Positions 8,315-15,892 are shown, counted from the stretch's first letter. The stretch: DNA of 15,973 nt from Gudongella sp051744365 (GCA_051744365.1 JBNJCX010000038.1:1-15973); one strand, 5' to 3'. Notes: generated by a model from the sequence alone, not told the origin. Numbers and translations: made by a program.

Positions 8315-8326
8315 CGTTTCACTCCT

Positions 8327-8530
8327 CTATTCCTCTCTATATGGTCTCTTGGGGATTATGGCCGCAGCCAGGAAGTATGCAACTATCGCTCCCACAAAGG
8401 CTGTAGGCAAAAGAAGAAATATCCACGCCAACCTGATCAATGTTGAGTCTATGTCAAAATACTCTGCAATACCCCCGCATACTCCCGCTATTTTCTTGTC
8501 ATTATCCGATAGATAAAGTTTTTTTTCCAT
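8327..8530 (-). CDS. Small PspC-domain membrane protein
   Basis: 67 residues. The start matches the PspC domain: KKLYLSDNDKKIAGVCGGIAEYF, i.e. the conserved GVCGGIAEYF block at about 16-25, then DSTLIRLAWIF leading into one long hydrophobic segment at about 32-59 and a short basic tail. In Firmicutes and Actinobacteria, stand-alone PspC proteins are small membrane proteins linked to envelope stress, but their roles vary and no pspA is seen here. The ATG overlaps the uvrC stop by one base (TAATG) and has a GGAGGG ribosome binding site inside uvrC, so translation is coupled. hprK follows after 12 bases. Confidence 0.88.
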   Translation of the reverse strand: MEKKLYLSDNDKKIAGVCGGIAEYFDIDSTLIRLAWIFLLLPTAFVGAIVAYFLAAAIIPKRPYREE

Positions 8531-10398
8531 TAATTTCCCTCCCTTTTTCTGAAGTGGTCGTACACGCTTTCTGCAGCTTTACTGTTCATTCCTTCAACCG
8601 TGGATAGCTCTTTTAGAGTTGCCCCCTTTATGCCGCTTATACTGCCAAAGTGTTTCAGTAGCGCAACTCTTCTCTTGGGTCCTATAAGCGGGATTCCATC
8701 CAGCTCCGAGTGGAAAAGATCCTTGCTCCTTAGACTTCTGTGATAGCTGATGGCAAACCTGTGAGCCTCCTCCTGGATTCTGTAGATAAGCTTGAATGCC
8801 AGACTGTCCTTATCTGGAACCATCTCCCTGTTCTGGTATATTATGCCACGGGTCTTGTGAAACCCGTCCTTGACAAGTCCACAGACGGGAATATCCACGC
8901 CCAGTTCATCCAGTATAGCCCTGGCTTTGTTTACATGTCCCTTGCCGCCATCCACCATTATTATATCCGGAAACAATGAGAAACCAACAGGTGACCCTTC
9001 AATCCTCTTGACATCTTCATTTTCCCTTATCCCCCTGGTAAATCTTCTTTCCAGGACTTCCTCCATGCTTCCGTAATCATCCGGTGTTGTCCTTGTTCTT
9101 ATTCGAAATCTCCTGTAGTCCGATTTCTTCTTTTCACCCTTTTCATAGACTACCATAGACCCTACGGAGCCAACACCACTTATATTTGAAATGTCGTAGG
9201 CCTCAATCCTCTCAGGCTTATCCTCCAGCCCCATAAGGAACTGGAGCTCCTCCAGGGCCTTAATATTTTCCCTGTGTTTTCTAAGGAACTTGTCACCATA
9301 CTTGTTGAGCATATCAAGGGCATTGCTTTTAGCCATTCTGACCAGCTCCAGCTTATCTCCTCTTTTGGGGGTCTGAAGGCCGACCTTGCTTCCCTTGATT
9401 TCACCCAGCCATTCCCCTATTGCTTCCTGGTCGGGTAATTCCTCTTCAATCAGTATTTCTTTTGGTATAAAGGATGAGTTGGGATAAAACTGCTTAATAA
9501 AGGAACTTAGGATTTCCCCTCTTTCCTCAACATAGGAATCCTCCATTATATAATGCTCCCTACCCACAATTTTCCCTTCACGGATAAAGAATACCTGTAC
9601 AACTACCTCCTCCACACCTCTTGCCATGGCTATGACATCCTGTTCAATATTGGAAGCGGAATCCATTCTCTGCTTCTTATGAAGGGTCTGCAACGACTGG
9701 AGCTGATCCCTGAAGTTGGCAGCCTTTTCGTAATCCATGGCTTCTGCCGCTTCCTTCATCTGAAGCTCTATACTATCTATGATGCTATTGTCCCTTTGGG
9801 AAAGAAAATCCAGGATTTCCTGAATCATACCATTGTATAGCCCCTCGTCAACACTTCCAAGACATGGACCAAGGCACCTTCCAATGTAGTAATTGAGACA
9901 GGGTCTGAACCTGGCATCCTTTTTATCCAGGTCCAGCCTGCAGTTCCTGATTGGAAATATTCTGTGAAAAACCTCTATGGCCTCGTTTACAGAGGATGCG
10001 CTGGGATAAGGTCCAAAGTATCTGGAACCGTCCTTCTCAACCTGCCTGGTTTTAAACACCCTTGGGTATCTTTCCCCAATGGTAACCTTGATATAAGGGT
10101 ATTGTTTGTCATCCCTCAGGAGTATATTGTATTTGGGCTTGTTCTTCTTGATAAGGTTTGACTCAAGCACAAGCGCTTCAACTTCATTTTCCACCATAAT
10201 ATACTCAAAGTCCATTATCTGCTTGACCATTGAAGATACCTTAAGGGAATGATTTGCAGATGACTGGAAGTATTGCCTTACCCTCTTTTTAAGGGATATT
10301 GCCTTGCCAACGTAAATTATCTCCCCGGCCTTGTCCTTCATCAGATACACACCTGGTGAATCCGGAAGGTTTTTCAGTTGTTCATCGAATCTTGTCAC
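8530..10398 (-). CDS. uvrC: Excinuclease ABC subunit C (UvrC)
   Basis: 622 residues, full length. It makes the 3' and 5' incisions in nucleotide excision repair with UvrA and UvrB. Domains: GIY-YIG nuclease at about 12-92 (GVY at 16-18, Y29, R39, N91); a four-cysteine set C153, C167, C175, C179 matching the iron-sulfur cluster ligands described for UvrC; a UVR motif at about 208-240 for UvrB contact; the RNase-H-like second nuclease with D402 (AYDISN), D483 (VDGGKG) and H553; and a C-terminal tandem helix-hairpin-helix from about 565. The start is GTG at 10398, 36 bases after the upstream aminopeptidase stop, behind AGGGTGAT. An ATG two bases upstream is out of frame. It is embedded between aminopeptidase and pspC-like/hprK genes, with no uvrA or uvrB in the window. 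Confidence 0.97.
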   Translation of the reverse strand: MTRFDEQLKNLPDSPGVYLMKDKAGEIIYVGKAISLKKRVRQYFQSSANHSLKVSSMVKQIMDFEYIMVENEVEALVLESNLIKKNKPKYNILLRDDKQYPYIKVTIGERYPRVFKTRQVEKDGSRYFGPYPSASSVNEAIEVFHRIFPIRNCRLDLDKKDARFRPCLNYYIGRCLGPCLGSVDEGLYNGMIQEILDFLSQRDNSIIDSIELQMKEAAEAMDYEKAANFRDQLQSLQTLHKKQRMDSASNIEQDVIAMARGVEEVVVQVFFIREGKIVGREHYIMEDSYVEERGEILSSFIKQFYPNSSFIPKEILIEEELPDQEAIGEWLGEIKGSKVGLQTPKRGDKLELVRMAKSNALDMLNKYGDKFLRKHRENIKALEELQFLMGLEDKPERIEAYDISNISGVGSVGSMVVYEKGEKKKSDYRRFRIRTRTTPDDYGSMEEVLERRFTRGIRENEDVKRIEGSPVGFSLFPDIIMVDGGKGHVNKARAILDELGVDIPVCGLVKDGFHKTRGIIYQNREMVPDKDSLAFKLIYRIQEEAHRFAISYHRSLRSKDLFHSELDGIPLIGPKRRVALLKHFGSISGIKGATLKELSTVEGMNSKAAESVYDHFRKREGN

Positions 10399-10434
10399 AT
10401 AATCACCCTATTTTTTTCTGCTGCCTGGTCTTAT

Positions 10435-12216
10435 CTAGTCTATCGGTCTTGTCTTATCCTCAAGCCACTGTCTTACATTTTCATCCAGCCTGTCCTTGAG
10501 CTTTTCGTATACACTCCGGTGATACTGGTTCAGCCAATTTTTTTCTTCCTCAGACAACATTGCCGGCAGTATGCATTTTTTGTCAATATAGCAGTATGAC
10601 AGTACCTGGAAGCTTAAAAACGTTCCTGACTCATTCTGGATATCTTCACTTACTACAGCTACATTCTCTGTCCTGATTCCATGCATCCCTTCCCTGTAGA
10701 TTCCCGGTTCCACTGTTGTTATCATCCCCGGCTCCATTGCCACATTGTTGGGGGCAGTTGCAATCCTGTGAGGACCTTCGTGAACGCTAAGAAGATACCC
10801 CACCCCGTGGCCTGTCCCTGACTTGTAGTCAATCCCCTGGTTCCACAGGGGCTGTCTGCCAAGTACATCCAGTACATGACCTGACGTTCCCTGAAGGAAT
10901 CTTGTGGACAACAGGTTGATATGTCCCTTCAATACAAGTGTAAAGTCCCTTTTTTCCAATTCACTCAGGTCACCCAGTGCAACAGTCCTTGTAATATCCG
11001 TGGTACCGTTGTAGTACTGTCCTCCTGAATCAACCAGCAAGAGCCCTTTTTTCTTCAAAATTGCCGAATTGTCTCTAGATGGTGAATAGTGCATCATGGC
11101 TGCATTTGGACCGTATGCGGATATTGTTCCAAAGCTGGGCTGAAGAAAGCCCTCCTGCTCCTTCCTGAACTCCAGGAGCTTTTCTGCAGCTGAAAATTCG
11201 CTGATACCACTGTTCTCCATTTCATTGTCCAGCCAATGGAAAAATTTGGTCAATGCAACGCAATCTTTTAGGTAAGCCACTTTTTGATTCTCTATCTCAG
11301 TCTGATTCTTTATACCCTTCATCCCGGTAGTCATATTCTCGGAATCTATGATTTTACATTTATCCGGGATAGCCTTGTAAAGGCTTCGGTTTATTCTGTC
11401 CTTTTGCAGAAGGACAGCGGAATCCTTTGGCAGTTCCTTCAAATGTTCCCGTATTTTATCATAGCCTGCTATGACAACACCTGACTCAAACAATCCTTTT
11501 TTCACTGTCTCAGATATTTTCCTTTCATCCACAAATAGAATTGCATAGTCCATTGAAACGAGTGCATAGGATATTACAACAGGATTGTTCTCCACATCCC
11601 ATCCCCTTATATTGAAAAGCCAAGCGATATCCTCAAGGCTTCCCAGAACAAAATCGGTTGCCTTTTTCTTATCCATTTCCGTACGTACATCCTCCAACTT
11701 CTGCTTCGTCGATTTCCCCGAGTATTCCTCATCCAGTATAAAGGCATCCTCAGTCGGAAGCCCGGGTCTGTCATCCCAGATAGCTCCGACAAGGTCATCC
11801 TCATCATGAATCTTAATAACCCTGTCTTGGAGTCCATTTTCAATCTTTTCAACTGCACCCTGGGAAAATATCTTTCCATTGAATCCTATGGTGTCCCCAT
11901 CCCCTACATTCTCCTCAAGCCATTCGTCAAGGGATGGAAATCCCGGTGTGTTCATTCTATATAGCTTGAATTCATTGTCCTTAATCTGGCTTTCAGCCTG
12001 TATAAAGTACCTGCCGTCTGTCCATAGAATGGCTTCATTTTTGGTTATCAGTGCAGTTCCTGCTGAACCGGTAAACCCGGTGATATAGGCTCTTGTCCTG
12101 AAGTGGTCAGCCAGGTATTCAGACTGGTGTGGATCTGCCGATGGCTCGATATATATATCGATCCCCTTCTTAGTCATTAGTTTTCTAAGCTCTTTGATTC
12201 TCTCATTGATGTTCAA
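10435..12216 (-). CDS. M24B family aminopeptidase P (Xaa-Pro aminopeptidase), three-domain type
   Basis: 593 residues, matching the large three-domain, APP1-like aminopeptidase P rather than the 440-residue PepP of E. coli. Two creatinase-type N-terminal domains span about 1-150 and 150-305; the pita-bread M24 catalytic domain is at about 312-530. Dinuclear metal ligands are D396 (VDSGG), D407 (TTDITR), H470 (GTGHGVG), E503 (TVEPGIY) and E517 (RTENVA); H376, H479 and H483 are the expected accessory histidines. It should remove N-terminal residues before proline from peptides; no signal sequence, so cytoplasmic. The start is TTG at 12216, 8 bases after GGGGAGGG; it overlaps the end of the EutH-like gene by 14 bases. 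uvrC follows after 36 bases with no terminator. Likely helps use imported peptides (inference). Confidence 0.93.
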   Translation of the reverse strand: MNINERIKELRKLMTKKGIDIYIEPSADPHQSEYLADHFRTRAYITGFTGSAGTALITKNEAILWTDGRYFIQAESQIKDNEFKLYRMNTPGFPSLDEWLEENVGDGDTIGFNGKIFSQGAVEKIENGLQDRVIKIHDEDDLVGAIWDDRPGLPTEDAFILDEEYSGKSTKQKLEDVRTEMDKKKATDFVLGSLEDIAWLFNIRGWDVENNPVVISYALVSMDYAILFVDERKISETVKKGLFESGVVIAGYDKIREHLKELPKDSAVLLQKDRINRSLYKAIPDKCKIIDSENMTTGMKGIKNQTEIENQKVAYLKDCVALTKFFHWLDNEMENSGISEFSAAEKLLEFRKEQEGFLQPSFGTISAYGPNAAMMHYSPSRDNSAILKKKGLLLVDSGGQYYNGTTDITRTVALGDLSELEKRDFTLVLKGHINLLSTRFLQGTSGHVLDVLGRQPLWNQGIDYKSGTGHGVGYLLSVHEGPHRIATAPNNVAMEPGMITTVEPGIYREGMHGIRTENVAVVSEDIQNESGTFLSFQVLSYCYIDKKCILPAMLSEEEKNWLNQYHRSVYEKLKDRLDENVRQWLEDKTRPID

Positions 12217-13291
12217 TCTTAATTCCCTCCCCTTTAATTTCCATTTTTATCAAATAGTAGGCTACAATAAGGCTCGCAGCCCCAGCAGCAAGCTTCCCTA
12301 CAATAAAAGCATTTACGGTTTCAGGAGCAACAGATGTTACATAACCTAGCTGACCTCCAAAAACATATGCACCGCTGACGGCAAATGCCGCATTAAGTAT
12401 CTTTCCCTTCCAATTCATATGGTGATAAACTCCCAGCATTGGCAAACAGCTTGCAAGAGATGCAAAGAGTCCCAATATTGAAAAGTCGTCTATATCGTAT
12501 TTTTCACTAATTCTTCTTAGAACCTTGTGCAGCCTTCTGGAAAGAAAAAACAGCATGGGATATGCACCCGAAAGAATTATACTTATTGACAGCACCAGCA
12601 ATGCGCCTTCTTCAAGGGGAATCAGTCCTTCAATAAGGACTATACCCATACTGTAATCCAGTATCCCAAGAATAAGCCCAAAGGTGCTTACTGCAAGTAT
12701 AACTTTCCCCAGAACCCTGAAAATTACCACTATTCGCTCCAGAGCCCTCACAAGTCCATAGGCTATTAGGAATGAAAAAATCACAACGGGCAATAGATTC
12801 CACAGAATCTGGGTTATTCCTATCCCCAGCATAAATCCTGAAACCACCATGCCAAGGGGTATTGTGACTATCCCTGCAAGTATTCCTTTTGCAAAATACT
12901 GAAAATCATCATCGCTGATCATATTTATTGCCACAGGCACCGTAAAGGAGATGGTTGCACCCAATGTGGATCCAAGGATTACTCCATTGAAGATACCCAG
13001 GGAAGGATCCCGTGCAATTTCAATACTTGTATTAAAGGCTCCCAGGTCTGTTGCCAGTATACTGCTTACAAAAACCGAAGGGTCCACGTTCATCCATGCG
13101 GACAACGGCCCCAGAAGAGGTAGTACTCCCTTTGCGATTATCGGAGAAAGGGAATATATTCCTATGATTGTAAGAGCCAGGCTGCCCATAGCCTTGAACC
13201 CCTCGTCAAATTTTATTCCCAGACCAAATTTATTGTTCAATAGCTTGTCAATTCCCCCGAGGAGTGAAAAGCCCAGCATTATGTATAGCAT
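12203..13291 (-). CDS. EutH-like membrane protein (ethanolamine transporter family)
   Basis: 362 residues, somewhat shorter than the roughly 400 of enterobacterial EutH. Very hydrophobic, with about ten predicted membrane segments by eye. It matches EutH along its length: FDEGFKAMGSLALTIIG (28-44), PSVFVSSILATDLGAF (71-86), NGVILGSTLGATISFTVPVA (102-121), ILAGIVTIPLG (137-147), LSGAYPMLFFLSR (240-252), LASCLPMLGVYHHM (279-292) and NAAFAVSGAYVFGGQLGYV (300-318). Family knowledge: EutH aids ethanolamine entry at low external concentration. No other eut genes are here, so the substrate is uncertain. The ATG follows GGAGGAGG by 6 bases; it is the first gene after a terminator and candidate promoter, and its 3' end overlaps the aminopeptidase gene by 14 bases. 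Family assignment good, ethanolamine role only possible. Confidence 0.85.
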   Translation of the reverse strand: MLYIMLGFSLLGGIDKLLNNKFGLGIKFDEGFKAMGSLALTIIGIYSLSPIIAKGVLPLLGPLSAWMNVDPSVFVSSILATDLGAFNTSIEIARDPSLGIFNGVILGSTLGATISFTVPVAINMISDDDFQYFAKGILAGIVTIPLGMVVSGFMLGIGITQILWNLLPVVIFSFLIAYGLVRALERIVVIFRVLGKVILAVSTFGLILGILDYSMGIVLIEGLIPLEEGALLVLSISIILSGAYPMLFFLSRRLHKVLRRISEKYDIDDFSILGLFASLASCLPMLGVYHHMNWKGKILNAAFAVSGAYVFGGQLGYVTSVAPETVNAFIVGKLAAGAASLIVAYYLIKMEIKGEGIKIEHQ

Positions 13292-13324
13292 TATAATCCT
13301 CCTCCAGATGATGATATCAGTCTC

Positions 13325-13330
13325 ATTATA
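13325..13330 (-). promoter_or_regulatory. Candidate -10 element upstream of the EutH-like gene
   Basis: A perfect TATAAT on the minus strand, 33 bases before the EutH start and downstream of the ATPase terminator. No convincing -35 and no TG extension are visible, so the promoter is tentative or needs an activator. It is the only plausible start point seen for the eutH-like to hprK run. Confidence 0.4.
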
Positions 13331-13353
13331 CTATACTGACATGATATTTCACA

Positions 13354-13382
13354 GAAAAAAAGCAGCGATGAAATCGCCACTT
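13354..13382 (-). terminator. Rho-independent terminator of the amino-acid ABC transporter operon
   Basis: On the minus strand arms AAGTGGCGAT and ATCGCTGCTT form a 10-bp stem with two G-U pairs and a 3-base loop (13360-13382), running into seven T (13355-13361). It lies about 28 bases after the ATPase stop codon and closes the transporter operon. Confidence 0.85.
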
Positions 13383-13410
13383 AACTTCAGTAATCTTTAG
13401 TTGCATTATA

Positions 13411-14142
13411 TCAGATAAGAATCTTTCTCAGGAAATCCTGTGTTCTTGGATTTTGAGGGTTGTTAAAGAGCTCCTGTGGAGTCCCCTCCTCCATTATCCT
13501 TCCCTCATCCATAAATAGGACCCTTGAGCCAACTTCCTTGGCAAAGCCCATTTCGTGGGTTACAACAACCATGGTCATACCGTCTAATGCCAGCTCCTTC
13601 ATAACCTCCAGCACTTCTCCAACCATTTCCGGATCCAAGGCACTTGTGGGTTCATCAAATAGCATAACATCCGGCTCCATTGCAAGAGCCCTTATTATGG
13701 CTATTCTCTGCTTCTGACCTCCAGACAGCTGGTTTGGATAGGTCTTTGCCTTTTCCTCCAGTCCGATTCTCTTTAACAGAGCCATAGCTTTCGCTTCTGC
13801 CTCTTCCTTTTCCAATCCCTTTACCTGAATTGGGGCCAGTGTTATATTCTCAAGAACTGTTTTGTGGGGAAATAGGTTAAACTGCTGAAAAACCATGCCC
13901 ATCTTTTCCCTCTGTCTGTTTACATCGTTGTTCTTATCTGTTATCAATACACCTTCAAATATGATTTCGCCGCTTGTTGGCTCCTCCAGAAGGTTCAGGC
14001 ATCTGAGAAATGTGCTTTTCCCGGATCCACTGGGTCCGATTACGACCACAACCTCCCCCTCCTCGATGGTCTGGTTTATATCCTTTAAGACGTGCAACTC
14101 GCCAAATTTTTTGTTCAGATTAATTATATTGATCACCGGCAC
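13411..14142 (-). CDS. Polar amino-acid ABC transporter ATP-binding protein (GlnQ/HisP type)
   Basis: 243 residues. All ABC motifs are intact: Walker A GPSGSGKST (36-44), Q-loop Q86 (VFQQFNLFPH), signature LSGGQKQR (139-146), Walker B VMLFDEP (159-165) and switch H196 (VVTHEM). The sequence style is that of the polar amino-acid uptake group. It powers import through the adjacent permease at the inner face of the membrane. The start is GTG: either 14142 (4 bases after AGGAGG) or the in-frame GTG at 14136 (10 bases); I kept the longer form. The gene overlaps the permease end by 23 bases, so its ribosome binding site lies inside the permease gene. A terminator follows. Confidence 0.95.
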   Translation of the reverse strand: MPVINIINLNKKFGELHVLKDINQTIEEGEVVVVIGPSGSGKSTFLRCLNLLEEPTSGEIIFEGVLITDKNNDVNRQREKMGMVFQQFNLFPHKTVLENITLAPIQVKGLEKEEAEAKAMALLKRIGLEEKAKTYPNQLSGGQKQRIAIIRALAMEPDVMLFDEPTSALDPEMVGEVLEVMKELALDGMTMVVVTHEMGFAKEVGSRVLFMDEGRIMEEGTPQELFNNPQNPRTQDFLRKILI

Positions 14143-14791
14143 GCAACCTCCTCTCGAATATTCCCAGCAACTTGGACAGGGTAAATGTTATTATAAAATA
14201 TATCACTGCAGCATAGAACAGTGGTATAAATGGTTTGTAGGTAATCCCTCTTAATGTGTCAGCATTATACATTATATCGTGGATTCCTATTACCGATATA
14301 ATTGCCGATTCCTTTATAAGAACGATAAACTCATTGCCCAGCGCTGGCAATATGTTCTTGAAAGCCTGTGGTATGATAATAAACCTCATTGCCATGCTGT
14401 GGGTCATCCCAAGGGATCTGGCCGCCTCCATCTGCCCTCTGTCTATGGACAAAATTCCGGCACGGATTATTTCAGCCACATATGCGGCACTGTTCAAAAG
14501 TACGGCAACAGTTCCCAGTGCAATTCTACTCATTTCAAAAGGCAGGAACATAGGGAATCCATAGTACACTATAAACAGCTGCACAAGAAGGGGCGTGCCT
14601 CTGACCACCTCTATATATGCGGTTGACAATCCCTTTGCTATTTTGCTGTTTGAAAGCTTCATAAGGCTCAGAACAACTCCCACCATTGTTCCGAAAACCA
14701 CCCCAAAGAAGCTGACGCTAAGGGTTACACCTGTTCCCCTCAGGAAATACCTGTAGTATTGAGATATAAATTCCAGATCAAAGATTCCCAA
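14120..14791 (-). CDS. Polar amino-acid ABC transporter permease
   Basis: 223 residues with about five membrane segments (near 20-43, 66-84, 89-110, 152-170 and 188-208). The ABC-binding EAA loop is visible as AEIIRAGILSIDRGQMEAAR (106-125), followed by SLGM, and RGTPLLVQLFIVYYG (64-78) is typical of the HisM/GlnP group. It forms the membrane channel for the binding protein encoded upstream. A single permease gene suggests a homodimer. The start codon is TTG at 14791, 7 bases after GGAGG; no nearby ATG or GTG in frame has a better site. The binding-protein gene lies 86 bases upstream, with a terminator-like hairpin between them, so this gene may be expressed at a lower level. Confidence 0.94.
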   Translation of the reverse strand: MGIFDLEFISQYYRYFLRGTGVTLSVSFFGVVFGTMVGVVLSLMKLSNSKIAKGLSTAYIEVVRGTPLLVQLFIVYYGFPMFLPFEMSRIALGTVAVLLNSAAYVAEIIRAGILSIDRGQMEAARSLGMTHSMAMRFIIIPQAFKNILPALGNEFIVLIKESAIISVIGIHDIMYNADTLRGITYKPFIPLFYAAVIYFIITFTLSKLLGIFERRLRAGDQYN

Positions 14792-14830
14792 TTAAAATCC
14801 TCCTTATTTGCTATCGGTTTTTTTCAATGT

Positions 14831-14867
14831 AATAGAAAAGGCAAAAGAAAGCGAACTCTCTTTTGCC
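14831..14867 (-). terminator. Intercistronic UUCG hairpin with U tract (partial terminator)
   Basis: On the minus strand a 12-bp stem (14840-14867, arms beginning GGCAAAAGAGAG, one G-U pair) encloses a TTCG tetraloop and is followed by TTTTCTATT (14831-14839). It starts 10 bases after the stop codon of the binding-protein gene and precedes the permease. By analogy with other binding-protein operons, it could reduce read-through and protect the upstream mRNA, giving excess binding protein (inference). Confidence 0.85.
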
Positions 14868-14877
14868 GGGGAATATC

Positions 14878-15678
14878 TTATTCTTCTGCCAACACTGTTG
14901 CATCGGCGATAAACTGCTCTATCATACCTTCATCAATAAGCTTTTGCAGTACATTGTCAATTTCCTGTACCAGATCCTCATTGCCTTTATTGACTGCTGC
15001 AGCAACTCCATCTTCCTGACCCAAGATTTCCTCTGCAAGGAATAGGTCGTCGTTCTGGCTGACATAGGCTTTGGCAACTGGCTCTACAAGGATTACTCCA
15101 TCAATCTTGTCGTTCTTCAGTTCAAGAACCAGGTCTGTAATTTTGCTTAGCCCGACGTACTCCGCTGATGCGAACTTGTCCAGTGCTATCGCCTCCTGAA
15201 TTGATGATTTCTGTGCACCGATCTTCAAGCCTTCAAAGTCATCCGGTGTCTTCAGGGTTTCTGCATCTTCAGCCTTGACAATCATTCTTTGCTGTGCCTT
15301 GTAATATGGAATTGAGAAATCGACTGATTCCTTTCTCTCTTCCTTTGCAACCATTCCTGCAATTATAAAGTCAATATCATCTGTTACAAGTGCCGGTAAA
15401 AGTCCCTCGAATTTCATATCCACAATCTCAAGCTCGACTCCAAGCTCCTCTGCTATGGCTTTGGCTATTTCAATATCAAAGCCTACAATCTGGTCCTGTC
15501 CGTCTATTTCCTTGTGGAACTCATATGGGGGATAATCCGCAGCCGTACCTAGTACCAGCTTTCCGTCTGCCTTGATCTGCGCAACCTTTGAAGTGGCTTC
15601 CGTAGTTCCTGTGGAACAACCTGCAAGTACCATTACCATCATTACCATCGTCAACATCAATGCTATACTCTTTTTCAT
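14878..15678 (-). CDS. Amino-acid ABC transporter substrate-binding lipoprotein (SBP_bac_3)
   Basis: 266 residues. The N terminus is a lipoprotein signal: MKKS, a hydrophobic stretch, then the lipobox LAGC with the lipidated cysteine at C21, so the mature protein is anchored outside the membrane. The rest matches family 3 solute-binding proteins: LVLGTAADYPPYEF (41-54), IVGFDIEIAKAIAEELG (64-80), FEGLLPALVTDDIDFIIAGM (90-109), R115 in ERKESVDFSIPYY as the likely carboxylate-binding arginine, and VEPVAKAY near 198-205. This points to a polar amino acid, but the exact ligand is not determined. The ATG follows AGGAGG by 7 bases. It heads the transporter operon behind a long structured leader. 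Confidence 0.95.
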   Translation of the reverse strand: MKKSIALMLTMVMMVMVLAGCSTGTTEATSKVAQIKADGKLVLGTAADYPPYEFHKEIDGQDQIVGFDIEIAKAIAEELGVELEIVDMKFEGLLPALVTDDIDFIIAGMVAKEERKESVDFSIPYYKAQQRMIVKAEDAETLKTPDDFEGLKIGAQKSSIQEAIALDKFASAEYVGLSKITDLVLELKNDKIDGVILVEPVAKAYVSQNDDLFLAEEILGQEDGVAAAVNKGNEDLVQEIDNVLQKLIDEGMIEQFIADATVLAEE

Positions 15679-15712
15679 TTTTATTCCTCCTATTATATTT
15701 AAGTTTTCTGGC

Positions 15713-15808
15713 TTATAATAGTGAGGATCTCCTTAGAGCTTTGGAAGTCTTGTCCATGTTTAGTGAACCAAGCTTCCGTTGGCTCTTGATCTGATTTAGA
15801 ATCATCAA
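15713..15808 (-). CDS. Possible short leader ORF upstream of the ABC transporter
   Basis: A very strong ribosome binding site AAAGGAGG (15817-15824) stands 8 bases before TTG (15808) and 11 bases before the adjoining in-frame ATG (15805). From the ATG the frame runs 30 codons to TAA at 15713-15715, 34 bases before the transporter start. The predicted peptide is basic (seven Lys/Arg, one Asp) and ends with a tandem AGG-AGA pair followed by Ser-Ser-Leu-Leu. I recognise no family. It could be a regulatory leader peptide, a small protein, or a chance frame; the start region lies in a hairpin. Translation is inferred only from the ribosome binding site and promoter. Confidence 0.4.
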   Translation of the reverse strand: MMILNQIKSQRKLGSLNMDKTSKALRRSSLL

Positions 15809-15810
15809 GA
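15784..15810 (-). promoter_or_regulatory. Hairpin covering the leader-ORF start codons
   Basis: On the minus strand TCTTGAT pairs with ATCAAGA and GATT pairs with AATC, giving an 11-bp stem with a two-base bulge and a CTA loop. The stem contains both possible start codons of the leader ORF (TTG 15808, ATG 15805) but leaves the AAAGGAGG site free. It could control leader translation. Moderately stable by eye; not computed. Confidence 0.45.
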
Positions 15811-15846
15811 TTAAGACCTCCTTTATGAAAATTTAATATAAAACTT

Positions 15847-15875
15847 ATTATATTCGCAAAATCTAAAAATTGCAA
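15847..15875 (-). promoter_or_regulatory. Sigma-A promoter of the amino-acid ABC transporter operon
   Basis: On the minus strand a -35 TTGCAA (15870-15875) and a perfect -10 TATAAT (15847-15852) are separated by 17 bases. The predicted transcript has a leader of about 160 bases before the binding-protein start. The promoter begins 17 bases after the stop codon of the upstream gene, with no terminator between them. Confidence 0.85.
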
Positions 15876-15892
15876 GAATTATTTCATTAAGT

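Noticed and set aside
8530..10398. Four cysteines in UvrC as an unusual added domain
   Set aside because: Their spacing and position match the iron-sulfur ligands already described for UvrC, so this is normal for the family.
10399..10434. Terminator between the aminopeptidase gene and uvrC
   Set aside because: The T run is on the plus strand, so it is an A run in the transcript, and no hairpin precedes uvrC. The two genes look co-transcribed.
10421..10458. Near-repeat of a GGTCTTATC-like sequence at the end of the aminopeptidase gene
   Set aside because: It is a short imperfect repeat spanning the stop codon, with an inserted triplet in one copy. It is explained by similar codons and too short to be a mobile-element or attachment site.
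15679..15892. T-box or known amino-acid riboswitch upstream of the transporter
   Set aside because: No T-box antiterminator motif (TGGNACCGCG-like), no U-tract terminator, and nothing resembling the conserved core of lysine or glycine riboswitches.
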